Shown: in pieces, positions 8,801 to 17,232 of the stretch | Layout of the letters: each line of letters starts with the position of its first letter | Position numbering within the stretch: position 1 is the first letter of the stretch | DNA from: Clostridia bacterium | Lineage (GTDB): Bacteria; Bacillota; Clostridia; Christensenellales; UBA1242 | Direction of reading: 5' to 3' | NCBI GenBank assembly: GCA_900766395.1 | Contig: CAAFWB010000094.1 | Coordinates: 1 to 18,006, forward strand | DNA length: 18,006 nucleotides | Notes under the pieces: model-generated | What the model was told of the DNA's origin: nothing | The model's database searches: none | What the model saw: the letters and a program-made list of their open reading frames with translations, nothing else | Translations under genes and position numbers: made by a program

Positions 8801-11529
8801 CTCAAATTGAAGTTGTTCAAACAAAAACAACTTTAAATGAAAACAAAGAATATTCACTTAAATCATTGCTTGACATAAAAATACATCCAGCAAACTGTGA
8901 AATAAAAACTTATGAAATTGAGTTGACAAAAACGAATTTTGCTTCCATTTTTGACGACAAATTGAGAATTTTTGACAATTTGCCAAGCGGTGATTTAACC
9001 ATTGAACTCAAAGTCAAATCCGATGGAGTTTGCTCAAACAAATTGGTGTTCGGCATTTATAAACCAACAAGATTTATCAATATTGTGGCAGACAATTCCA
9101 ACCCAATTAGTGCAATTTTGTATGGAGAAAAAGTTAACTTAAAGATTACTGGCAGTGAAACTGCAAGTGTTTTAAATCCAGTAATAACAGTAATTAAAGG
9201 TGCAGAACTCATCGAGGGAAGTTATAAAAATGGTGACCAAATTGGTTTGAGTTTTGCGGTCAAAAACAATCTTTGTTCTGTTGATAATCTCAACAAACAA
9301 ATAACAATCAAAGCTACCCAAGATGGCTTAAGCAAAGTTATTGATTTGTTTGTTTATATTCCAAATGAACAAATCAAAATAAATATCAACAATTTGCAAA
9401 GAGGAGATAACATTTACACTTTAAATCACACTCCAAATGCAGATGATACAAGATGGGTGATTGTTTCAAAACCTGATTGTGTGACCTCGATGGAAATGGG
9501 ACATATCTACATTGACCAAAAAACAACTGCGGGAACAATTGTTAAAATTGTTTATAAGTCAAAAGATAAACTTGCAAAGCAGTTTGAAGCAAAGTTTGTT
9601 GTTGGTGGACTCAATCAGGTTGAATCTGAAGTTGTTTTTGTTTCAAGTGGGGCAAATTGTGACTCGTCCAAATTCAACATTATTGTTGACAAAGATAGCG
9701 AAAATGTTCCTATCACTCAAAAAAAGCATCAATTGTTTGTTGGGAGATCAACAATTATACAAGTTAAATACAAAGGGCTTCCATTAAAAGAATATGGTCT
9801 TGAAATAATTTTCTGTAAAATAACTAATGGGCTTGCATCAATTGAAAAACTTGATGATGGCTATTATGAAATTTCACTTTCAAAAGATGAACTTGGAATA
9901 TTGGGGGCATCTTCTCCAGGAATCTCGATAAGTTTTAGTGTAAAAGATGGAAGAGATGTATTTGAATTAAAAATTGAAAATATTTTTAGAGCATTCCGTC
10001 CGATGAGCGGTGTTCCAGAATTTGGAAAAATTTCCGAGATTGAGGGATATATTCCTGATTTGGTTGGAGGCGATTTCGATCAAACTGCTTCATATTTGAT
10101 TGGCGACTTAAAATGGGAAGGCGAACAGGCAAATCAATCCAAAATAACTGAATATGGATATCTCACGCTAACTCCAGAGAAGTCAAGTTGGACTCAAAGA
10201 TTTGTTATTTCGTGTAAACAAGATTATAACGGAACAACGATTGAATATAGACAAAAAATAAACATTTATCTCAAAACATTGCAATTAAACCACAATGACG
10301 GAACAAGTGGGACTTCTGAGATAGTGGTCATCCCAACATTCCAAAGCAAAGTTGAAGTTCCGAAGAGAGCCGGATGGCAATTTGATGGATATTACAATAC
10401 AGAATTAACAACATTTGATCTTAATCCTCCATCCGGAAGTCCTATTGTTGTTCCGCAACAAATTATTGATGAGTCGGGGAATGTTGACTTTAATGGCAAT
10501 GTCAAAGCACTAACTGCACATTGGTCACCAATATTATATAGATTAAGAATTCAAAGTGCTGTTGGAAACGATACTTATACAAGTTCTGAACTATTTGGAA
10601 CAGTTTCATATAATTTCCAAACTTATCAATTTAATTTTAGTCATCAAACTGGTGAGCCCGGACACATTGATATTGGAAATTATCCGTATGGTTCAAGTTT
10701 GGATTTTGATTATTATCAAAAAGACGGAACTGATTTAGGAAAAGAATTTTCAGTATATAATTGGGCTGAAAAAAGTGGTGATATAGTTCAAATTTTGGGT
10801 TGTAAATATAATTCAACATGCATTGCAACAGGAACTATGATTACGCTCTTTGATGGAACTCAAAAAGCGGTGGAAGATTTGGATGGGACAGAAAAACTGC
10901 TGGTATGGAATCTATATTCTGGCAAGTTTGATAGTGCACCAATTTTGTTTATTGATTCGCATGGCGAAGACTTTTACAAGGTCTTGAAATTGAATTTTGA
11001 TGATGGAACTTCTGTTGATGTGATTGATGAACATGGTTTTTGGGATTACAACGAAAAAAGATATGTTTATATCACAAACAATAATGCAGCGGCTTATGTT
11101 GGACATTATTTTGATAAAGAATTTGTGGACGAAAATGGCAATTTATGCCACAAAAAAGTTAAATTTATTGACTTTGAAATAGTTGAAGAACACACCAATG
11201 CATGGAGCCCAGTTACATATGAACATTTATGCTACTATGTGAATGGGATGCTTTCAGTTCCTTCAGAGACCGAGGGATTCACAAATATTTTTGAAGTTGA
11301 CGAAAGCATGAAATATGATGAAGCAAAACTTCAAGAGGATATTGAAAAATATGGTTTGTTTGATTATGAACAAGATTTCAAAGACTTGATTCCTCAGCAA
11401 ATTTTTGAAGCTTTTGGCGGCAAATATCTAAAAGTGTCCCTCGCGAAAGGATATATCACATTTGAACAAATTGAACATTTGATCCAGCGTTATTCAAAAT
11501 ATTTTGGAATGGAGGGAATGAATGGATAA
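5866..11529 (+). CDS. Giant secreted Ig-like repeat protein with C-terminal Hint domain
   Basis: This 1887-aa protein has a signal peptide at 1-33, ending in SLFA before E34. Beta-rich Ig-like modules follow, with three tandem ~279-aa units (226-1063), each opening with a YKP motif and containing VVPVYATSFAV. A degenerate fourth unit follows, then an InlB-like repeat at ~1472-1557. From C1652 the sequence CIATGTMITLFDGTQKAVED matches block A of Hint (hedgehog/intein) domains. A block-B-like DEHGFW gives H1723, and CYYVNGMLS (1789-1797) resembles the last Hint strand. The canonical terminal His-Asn is absent (VPS follows), so N-terminal cleavage or ester formation is more plausible than splicing. 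A helical tail of ~90 residues ends the protein. GGAGG (5856-5860) fixes ATG 5866; an upstream TTG overlaps that site. The end overlaps the next gene by 8 nt. No sortase motif was seen. Hint domains often process polymorphic toxins, but here the toxin is on the next protein. Confidence 0.85.
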   Translation: MDKLKKTKIFISIILFGIAVALAQFVFVPSLFAEQTKSGTPFVIEKNEIESVELFTYDSTQLKVGESATLRVKANPTAANLTIENIKFYIIRGKDYGQIKDNKLVVFQDALIGAKIEVEAEVDSVISSNTLVFSVVETPLDEIVIQNESDTLFQGEKAKLIAKCVPDFATNKSLVYDVVDGADYCKVLLDGTICVDSNLPRGDLKATIRVSSLQDASIYAEKTFNLYKPITSISSFNKSLKNVEQKRSYNFSAKAEPRTATNASKKIVYTLNVSKDIATINDSGLLKISDSAPIGTKITIRMEAADDVSYEQVVEVVPVYATSFAVTSMTTPSHGEKYLPGDVIAINAEFLSPFNVTEINKKYDLKVSDETLATVSGHSVVISKEITKENPHFSVTAYTNQNGVILSQEIEIYVYIPVQKIEASQLLTTLKEGTSYDIKDLISAEILPQNSEIKDVKFEISSNDYATILGDKLIVKNDLPSGDLKIEVFVSADDVSSDIFVFDLYKPVQDIKLDNADLKEVEQQKSYSFCANVYPFNATFGDKPVTYSLDVSEDIATIDENGMLTISATAPIGTKIKIRIDATDGVFHEQTVEVVPVYATSFAVTDYTKPTHGTKYLPNDEIEFVAEFLSPFNITECNKVYDVAVSDESLAEVCGHVVKIKSIEQITKENPRFVVTVSTNQNGLILSETFEIAIYIPVTQVNIKQKIQTLYENYAYDIADLVEIEILPSNCESKEIEYILSKQSNVILSNKNLVVKDNLSSGDLTFSLQARAEGVESEIVTFNLYKPVREIIIENNDIKEVEQQREYCFEGVSSPANATLGGTQVVYSLNVEQEIATIDEQGTLKISATAPIGTKIKIRFDAPDGVFYEKVVEVVPVYATSFAVTDMTRPTHGTKYLPNDEIAFSVEFLSPFNVTESNKVYDISISDNTLAEVVGKVVKIKSIQEITIDNPHFVVTISTNQNGVILSETREVYIYIPVTQIEVVQTKTTLNENKEYSLKSLLDIKIHPANCEIKTYEIELTKTNFASIFDDKLRIFDNLPSGDLTIELKVKSDGVCSNKLVFGIYKPTRFINIVADNSNPISAILYGEKVNLKITGSETASVLNPVITVIKGAELIEGSYKNGDQIGLSFAVKNNLCSVDNLNKQITIKATQDGLSKVIDLFVYIPNEQIKININNLQRGDNIYTLNHTPNADDTRWVIVSKPDCVTSMEMGHIYIDQKTTAGTIVKIVYKSKDKLAKQFEAKFVVGGLNQVESEVVFVSSGANCDSSKFNIIVDKDSENVPITQKKHQLFVGRSTIIQVKYKGLPLKEYGLEIIFCKITNGLASIEKLDDGYYEISLSKDELGILGASSPGISISFSVKDGRDVFELKIENIFRAFRPMSGVPEFGKISEIEGYIPDLVGGDFDQTASYLIGDLKWEGEQANQSKITEYGYLTLTPEKSSWTQRFVISCKQDYNGTTIEYRQKINIYLKTLQLNHNDGTSGTSEIVVIPTFQSKVEVPKRAGWQFDGYYNTELTTFDLNPPSGSPIVVPQQIIDESGNVDFNGNVKALTAHWSPILYRLRIQSAVGNDTYTSSELFGTVSYNFQTYQFNFSHQTGEPGHIDIGNYPYGSSLDFDYYQKDGTDLGKEFSVYNWAEKSGDIVQILGCKYNSTCIATGTMITLFDGTQKAVEDLDGTEKLLVWNLYSGKFDSAPILFIDSHGEDFYKVLKLNFDDGTSVDVIDEHGFWDYNEKRYVYITNNNAAAYVGHYFDKEFVDENGNLCHKKVKFIDFEIVEEHTNAWSPVTYEHLCYYVNGMLSVPSETEGFTNIFEVDESMKYDEAKLQEDIEKYGLFDYEQDFKDLIPQQIFEAFGGKYLKVSLAKGYITFEQIEHLIQRYSKYFGMEGMNG
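6541..9054 (+). repeat. Three tandem ~840-bp coding repeats (278, 280 and 280 aa)
   Basis: Units start at 6541, 7375 and 8215, each at the L-Y-K-P linker codons; the next linker (IYKP) is at 9055. Within each unit the segments around IATI, APIGTKI, VVPVYATSFAV, KYLP, LSPFN and NQNG recur in the same order. Similarity is clear in protein and also visible in DNA, for example around the codons for VVPVYATSFAV. Units 2 and 3 look closer to each other than to unit 1, consistent with later duplication. Confidence 0.85.
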
Positions 11530-14500
11530 AAACAAAAAGCAAGTTATATTTCCAATATTATTTGTGCTTGCTCTATTTTCTCTCATTGTTGCGTTCATGT
11601 TTGTTCCTTTTGCAAAAGTCAGTGCAGAAAGCATTGTTGACATTGAAGGAACAAACGCGAATGGAGCAATTGTTCTTGATGAAAACAATAAATATTTGAA
11701 AACAAAATCATTCGAAGTCCAAAATGATACGGGATATGTTGTTGGTGACGCAAGCGAAAGTTATGTCTTGTCAAAAGATGGCAAAGGCACAACTTTTGCA
11801 AACCTTTTTGTCGAAACGCTTGGCGAAGGCGGTGAGGTTCTTCGAGGAAGCGAAAAGTATAACGGATTTGATGCTTACGGATATGTTTCAGGCAGTGGCG
11901 AGGAAGTTTATCAAGTTGACGAAAAAAATAATCTCGTTTTTGATGAAAAAGGTGAAAAAATTGTTGTTGGTTATAAATCTGTTGCACTGAAACTAAAATA
12001 TAATTTTGATTCAAATGATGACATTTTGGGTGTTGACGGAAGAAAGTGGAACATCAGTGAAGATACTTGGCAAAAAGGCATAAATGGTTTATCTTCAGTT
12101 GGGGTTGTTGGCAAAGGTGCTGTTATTGTTCAAAAATTCGTTCCGTCTGACAGCAAGGCTTATCCCACAACAAGTTCTGATTGGACTCGACTTAATCAGT
12201 TTTCAAACAAGGAAACGGATGGCATACATACGGTAAACTTTTTTAACGAATTTAATCCGAGCAATAACAAAACTCCATTTAATCTTTATACACCAAAGGG
12301 TGAAGATTTAAAAAATGGTGTTTATATAAAAGTTACAATTGCGTATGAACTTGTTAATTATGAAAAGAAATTCATAATAACAAGAAAAACTTATAAAAAC
12401 ATCGTTGAAGAAACCACATTCTATTTGTGCAACACAAGTGGAGAAGTTGTTTTTGAAAATTTATATTACTCAAGTTCAAACGAAGAAACGACTCGTGACG
12501 AACAGGCAACCACGACTCTTGAACAAAAAGGTGGAGTGATTGCGAACAAACAGGGTTCGGTTGACGGATTTAGAATTGATATGCGTGGCAATAATTTTGA
12601 CATAAAATATCGTTTTAACAATAGTAAAAATTATGTCAAATGCAGTGACGGTGAAGTATTTTTGAATCCTGGAAGATATGATTTTAAAATAACAACAAAG
12701 CTAGGACTTGTCAGGACAAAAACAATTTTTATTCATGAGCAGGGTTCTGAGAATAATGCAAAAATTTATTTTGGCAACAGTCTTTTTTCTGATGATAGTC
12801 AAAGAGTTTTTAGCACGAGTGATTCTTATCCTGTTTTTGTGAAAGGTTATGTGAAGTTAAAAACCAACCTTTTCTCAAAAAATATCTATGCTCCACTTGT
12901 TGGAAAAGTTTTTAGGCTTGATGGAGATTGGGAAGAGGTTGAAAGAGATGACAAAAATCTGCCAAAAACAAAACTTGTTTCAACAAAACAAGCAAGCGAT
13001 GACACTTGGGAGTTTTCTGACCTTGAAGAAGGAAACTATGAGGCGATTTTTGCGAATAATGAAGATTATTTTGACGGAGAAACCTCTGGCGATACATATA
13101 AGTTTGTTTGGAGATTTTCTGTTGTTGAAGAGGGACAAACCCCAATAATCAACCAATCAACTTTTGAAAATGCAAATGGTGTGAGTGACTATGACAGCAT
13201 GCAATACGCGGTTGTTCTCAAATCAAAAGGTGTTGGGAATATAATCGTTTGCTTTGCTGACGAAAGCGATGCATATAATTTTGCAAACAAATATTTGGTT
13301 AGCAAAGTTCAAAAAACATCAAACGGCTTTGTTTTTAACGAAATCGAATATAGTTCAGAAAAGAAAATGCTTGAAAATTTGCATAAATTAGCTCGTGAAA
13401 TGGTTTCAAAACATTATTTTGACGCATCAAACCCTGAAACCTATCTCACGATAAAAGAAAACTCCATTGCACCAAGCATATCAGAAGATTCCTCGCAAGA
13501 AGAAATTGATGACTATAATAATTTCAAAACCATTGAAAACCTAAATCTTGCAAAAGATATTGTGGTTTTTTCAGATGAAAATCAAGCAAATCGTATGTCG
13601 GCTGGTGAGCCATATCTCAATGACAGAGTTTATGCTTATTTGGACGAGAACGGCAAAATTGAACTTGGCAAATATTCCATCAAATTTTTGTCGATAAGAG
13701 ATTATGAAAGTGCGACAATCACACTTTTCCACGAAGGAACTGATTTGGTGTTTGAAATGCCTTATGGCGTTTCGGTTCAAGAATTTTTGGATTCGAACCT
13801 TGCTCCAAGCGGAAGATATAAAATTGTTGAAAAAAATTATGCTGGAACAACTGAGTTCTCTGCGATTTATCTTGCGCCAGGAGATATGCTTTCAAGCATA
13901 ACTTTTGAAAGAACTCTCAATGGAATTACCACAGAACACAAACTCAACAAACTTGATAATCACACAAGAATTCGTGCAAACAATGTTGTTATCACCAATG
14001 CACAAAATTCTCTTGACCCATATGGAATTATAAAAATAAAAAGAGTTGGTGGCGAAACAACAATTTATCATATGGCTGAATATGCTGAAATCCCAGTGAT
14101 TGACGAAGAGGGTAATTACGAAATTATCCTTGTTGACAGAATTGGTCGAAGCATTGAGTTCTATGTTGATATATATTCGCCAAACAAGGTGTATTCGTTT
14201 AGACTTGTTGACGGAACAACTCAAATTATGTTGAAGCGTGCATATGGTGGCAAAAAATTTGAACTTCCAACACTTCAACCACAAGACCCAAAATTTGTTT
14301 TTGGTGGCTGGCAAGATGATGAAGGAAACATATTCTTTGATGAATATATTTTTGAAAGCCCAAATGACATAACTCTGTATGCAGTTTGGAATTATGCAAA
14401 TGTTTCAATTTCGATTTATGATGGAAAACTGCTTGATTCATTCAACTCTCATGTCGGAGATTTAAAAGTTCTTCCTGATGTTTCAAAAAATGGATATGAT

Positions 14501-17212
14501 TTATTCGGCTATGCATTTGTTCAAGCAGATGGCTCAATCAGATTTTATCGTGGACAAATCAATCAAGTGCCAAATGTGGAATCAATGCGGCTTGATGCGG
14601 TTTGGACAAGAAAATCAGACATCAAAGATGTGCCACAAGGCAGTGACAACAAAACAGCAATAACTTTGATTAATGGTCAAGTTCGAAAAACATATGAAAC
14701 GAGTGAAGAAACATTGAATTTGCCAGAACTTCGCACCGATGGACTTGAATTTGTTGGTTGGCTATATCAACATGGACTTGTTGGTTCAATATTCAAATCT
14801 CAACTCAACTTGAATGAAATTGCTGAAATTTGCGGAGAAAAACAAAACACTGTCAAATTGACGGCGGTTTGGAAGACGGCTGATGAAAATGGTGGGGCAC
14901 AAATGTCAGGAACAACAAGTGCATCTTCGAATGGCAATTCCAATGTCAGCAAAAACCTTGCTCAAATGAGTTCAAAAACAAAAACTTCAATAATTTCGGG
15001 CGTAACTTCATTTGTCGTTTTGTTGATGTCAATTCTTTTTGGAGTTTGGTTTGCAAAAAGAAAAAACAAATCAAAACAAATTCCAGAAATTGACAGTCAA
15101 ATTGAAACAAGCGATATCAAAGTTCAAACTGTTCAAAAACCTGTGACATTCAAGCGTCACCATGAAAATGTTTATAAATTCAAAACATTTGATTTCAAAA
15201 AGACTTTTGCCCGCATCATATTCCCTTGCTTGGTTGTGTTTATGGCATTCACAATGATGTTTATATCACAGCAAGGACTCATGCTTTCAGTTCGCGGTTT
15301 GGTTGATAAAAAGGAATATGAGCAAGCAATTCAGACTGAAATTACGCGTCAACTCGACCTTGAAGATGAAGAAGATAAACAAAACCAAGATCTTTTGCAT
15401 GACACATTCGTAAAAGTTCAAGATGCTTTCAGTCAAGACGATTCCAACTCGACATCACAAACACAATCATCGACCACTGAGGAAATAAGTGAAGAAGAGT
15501 CTTTCCTCTATACACTTGTCATGCTCGATTTGATGGAGTATGGATATGACATTTTCCCTGCGAAAGTAAATGTTGGGAACAGAACAATAACGGGAATTGG
15601 ATATTACTATTTCTTGGGACAGAACAGCAATAACTTTTTTGAGGCTGGTTTTGTTAGTATAAAAGACGAAAACTCATTAACTCTTTATGAAGTAAAAGAA
15701 GGGGTTATTTTAACTCCTATTGGAGAAAATGGCGAGTCTTCAAAAGAATATGCGGACATGGTGTTCATGGTCACATATAACGAAACTTGGGGTCCGGTTC
15801 ACTATATTGCATATGGAAATTATGTCCAATATAATGTCCAAGATTATGCTATATTCTACAAAAGTGTTATTGATACTGGTGACTATGATGATTCTTTGGG
15901 TGATGTTTATAATTATGACCTTAAAGAAATAACTCACTATGCAAATTACGGCGAAGAGTTTAAGTATGATTCCTATGGCTTAACCTCTGAAATTGATTAC
16001 ACAGACACATATAAGTTGCTTGATGAAATCCTTGCAAATCAAGATTTCAATTCACTTATGGTGAATATTGAAAATTCAAGTTTTATTTCATATCAGGCAT
16101 TGAACGATTATATGGCAGGCAACCAAAATGAAGCATTGTTGGGTGTTGATGCCGACCTGTTGCTTCAATATGAAGCGCATATCAACGATAACTATTATTA
16201 CATTATTATGGCTGATGGTTCTGTTCAAACTCTTGAACTGCCACCAGACCCGGAAGAAAAAGCTTCAATCTGGGAAAGAATTTGGATGGGGCTTATCGCA
16301 GTTACTGGAGTGGTTCTGGGAGTTATGATTGGTTCAATTCCTGGAATTGGTCCATTCCTCAGCGGTGCAATAATTGGTGCTTCAATCGACCTATTTATGC
16401 AGGTCACAATTTCTGGTGTCGCTGTCGACAACATTGATTGGGTGTCAGTTGGGGCAAGTGCTGTGACAGGTGTGTTGACTGCTGGCATTGGCTCTGCAAC
16501 AAGTGTCGCAACAAAGGCGGCTCTGGCAGGAGTTAAAAATGTTGTTGCAAAGTTCTTTATTGAAGCAGGCTTACAACTTGCAAGCGGTTTGGTTAGCGGA
16601 GCAATTTCATATATCACAACCGCTGGAATAAAAGGTGAACCAATAACAATTGAGGGGCTTGTCAAAGCTTTGATTGTTGGTGGAGTTACCGCTGTTGTTA
16701 TGTTCTGCGGTCAAAAGGCTATAAAAGCCATTGCAAACAAGTTACGTTCTAACAAGATTACTCCAAAAAAAGCGGAATTAAATCCTGAAGCAAAACCTGA
16801 TGTTCCAGACAAACCACAACTAACAGAAAATCAAAAGAAATATCAAAGGAGCAAAGCTGTTAAGGAGGCTTGGGAAAGAGAGCGAAAAGCAATGCTTAAC
16901 GGGGAGGAAACGACATATCAATGGAAAGGTTATAACAAGACGACTGGAGAAGTTGAATATGGGTCTGAAGCTTGGGAATTATTAACTAACGGAAAAGTGA
17001 AAGGCTACGATGGATGTCATATAATTGATGTTAGCAGGAGCGGCAATAACATTAATCTCATTGGCAATCCAGACAACATTGTGTTTTTGCCAAGATTTGG
17101 AGAAAATAGTCATTTCTATATTCATGGAAACAACTGGAAAAATGCGACAGATATCGATAAACTCAAAAATATTTATAGTTGGGTGGTTGACAGATTAAAA
17201 TTTTTGAAATAA
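11522..17212 (+). CDS. Giant exported polymorphic toxin with C-terminal HNH nuclease domain
   Basis: This 1896-aa protein has a signal peptide at about 1-35 (cut near VSA/ES) and a long unrecognised beta-rich ectodomain. Three InlB-type repeats (~888-1115) carry GGW/YAVW-like motifs. Transmembrane helix 1 (~1159-1178) is followed by a strongly basic ~50-residue loop and helix 2 (~1232-1251). An unrecognised ~330-residue domain precedes a glycine/alanine-rich hydrophobic region (~1587-1744), as in pre-toxin segments. The C-terminal ~100 residues match the HNH domain of many bacterial toxins: NGKVKGYDGCHI (H1833), NPDNIVFL (N1852), then H1864 and HGNNW (H1868). The usual GHHI is GCHI here. GGAGGG (11511-11516) precedes the ATG by 5 nt, and the 8-nt overlap with the upstream gene implies translational coupling. 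Topology predicts the nuclease end outside the producing cell. The SUKH gene follows. DNA versus RNA target is unknown. Confidence 0.86.
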   Translation: MDKNKKQVIFPILFVLALFSLIVAFMFVPFAKVSAESIVDIEGTNANGAIVLDENNKYLKTKSFEVQNDTGYVVGDASESYVLSKDGKGTTFANLFVETLGEGGEVLRGSEKYNGFDAYGYVSGSGEEVYQVDEKNNLVFDEKGEKIVVGYKSVALKLKYNFDSNDDILGVDGRKWNISEDTWQKGINGLSSVGVVGKGAVIVQKFVPSDSKAYPTTSSDWTRLNQFSNKETDGIHTVNFFNEFNPSNNKTPFNLYTPKGEDLKNGVYIKVTIAYELVNYEKKFIITRKTYKNIVEETTFYLCNTSGEVVFENLYYSSSNEETTRDEQATTTLEQKGGVIANKQGSVDGFRIDMRGNNFDIKYRFNNSKNYVKCSDGEVFLNPGRYDFKITTKLGLVRTKTIFIHEQGSENNAKIYFGNSLFSDDSQRVFSTSDSYPVFVKGYVKLKTNLFSKNIYAPLVGKVFRLDGDWEEVERDDKNLPKTKLVSTKQASDDTWEFSDLEEGNYEAIFANNEDYFDGETSGDTYKFVWRFSVVEEGQTPIINQSTFENANGVSDYDSMQYAVVLKSKGVGNIIVCFADESDAYNFANKYLVSKVQKTSNGFVFNEIEYSSEKKMLENLHKLAREMVSKHYFDASNPETYLTIKENSIAPSISEDSSQEEIDDYNNFKTIENLNLAKDIVVFSDENQANRMSAGEPYLNDRVYAYLDENGKIELGKYSIKFLSIRDYESATITLFHEGTDLVFEMPYGVSVQEFLDSNLAPSGRYKIVEKNYAGTTEFSAIYLAPGDMLSSITFERTLNGITTEHKLNKLDNHTRIRANNVVITNAQNSLDPYGIIKIKRVGGETTIYHMAEYAEIPVIDEEGNYEIILVDRIGRSIEFYVDIYSPNKVYSFRLVDGTTQIMLKRAYGGKKFELPTLQPQDPKFVFGGWQDDEGNIFFDEYIFESPNDITLYAVWNYANVSISIYDGKLLDSFNSHVGDLKVLPDVSKNGYDLFGYAFVQADGSIRFYRGQINQVPNVESMRLDAVWTRKSDIKDVPQGSDNKTAITLINGQVRKTYETSEETLNLPELRTDGLEFVGWLYQHGLVGSIFKSQLNLNEIAEICGEKQNTVKLTAVWKTADENGGAQMSGTTSASSNGNSNVSKNLAQMSSKTKTSIISGVTSFVVLLMSILFGVWFAKRKNKSKQIPEIDSQIETSDIKVQTVQKPVTFKRHHENVYKFKTFDFKKTFARIIFPCLVVFMAFTMMFISQQGLMLSVRGLVDKKEYEQAIQTEITRQLDLEDEEDKQNQDLLHDTFVKVQDAFSQDDSNSTSQTQSSTTEEISEEESFLYTLVMLDLMEYGYDIFPAKVNVGNRTITGIGYYYFLGQNSNNFFEAGFVSIKDENSLTLYEVKEGVILTPIGENGESSKEYADMVFMVTYNETWGPVHYIAYGNYVQYNVQDYAIFYKSVIDTGDYDDSLGDVYNYDLKEITHYANYGEEFKYDSYGLTSEIDYTDTYKLLDEILANQDFNSLMVNIENSSFISYQALNDYMAGNQNEALLGVDADLLLQYEAHINDNYYYIIMADGSVQTLELPPDPEEKASIWERIWMGLIAVTGVVLGVMIGSIPGIGPFLSGAIIGASIDLFMQVTISGVAVDNIDWVSVGASAVTGVLTAGIGSATSVATKAALAGVKNVVAKFFIEAGLQLASGLVSGAISYITTAGIKGEPITIEGLVKALIVGGVTAVVMFCGQKAIKAIANKLRSNKITPKKAELNPEAKPDVPDKPQLTENQKKYQRSKAVKEAWERERKAMLNGEETTYQWKGYNKTTGEVEYGSEAWELLTNGKVKGYDGCHIIDVSRSGNNINLIGNPDNIVFLPRFGENSHFYIHGNNWKNATDIDKLKNIYSWVVDRLKFLK

Positions 17213-17232
17213 ATTATGAGTAGGAGAAAGAG

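Noticed and set aside
11500..11529. The Hint protein and the HNH protein as one gene broken by a frameshift.
   Set aside because: The second gene has its own GGAGGG site, ATG and a full signal peptide, and the first ends naturally after a helical tail; an 8-nt overlap fits coupled genes.
10819..11529. Hint region as a true intein interrupting a host protein.
   Set aside because: No extein sequence follows, and the terminal His-Asn plus downstream nucleophile needed for splicing are missing.
16225..16665. A 146-codon minus-strand open frame with Pro/Thr/Ile-rich product.
   Set aside because: It mirrors the Gly/Ala-rich codons of the toxin's hydrophobic segment and has no start signals.
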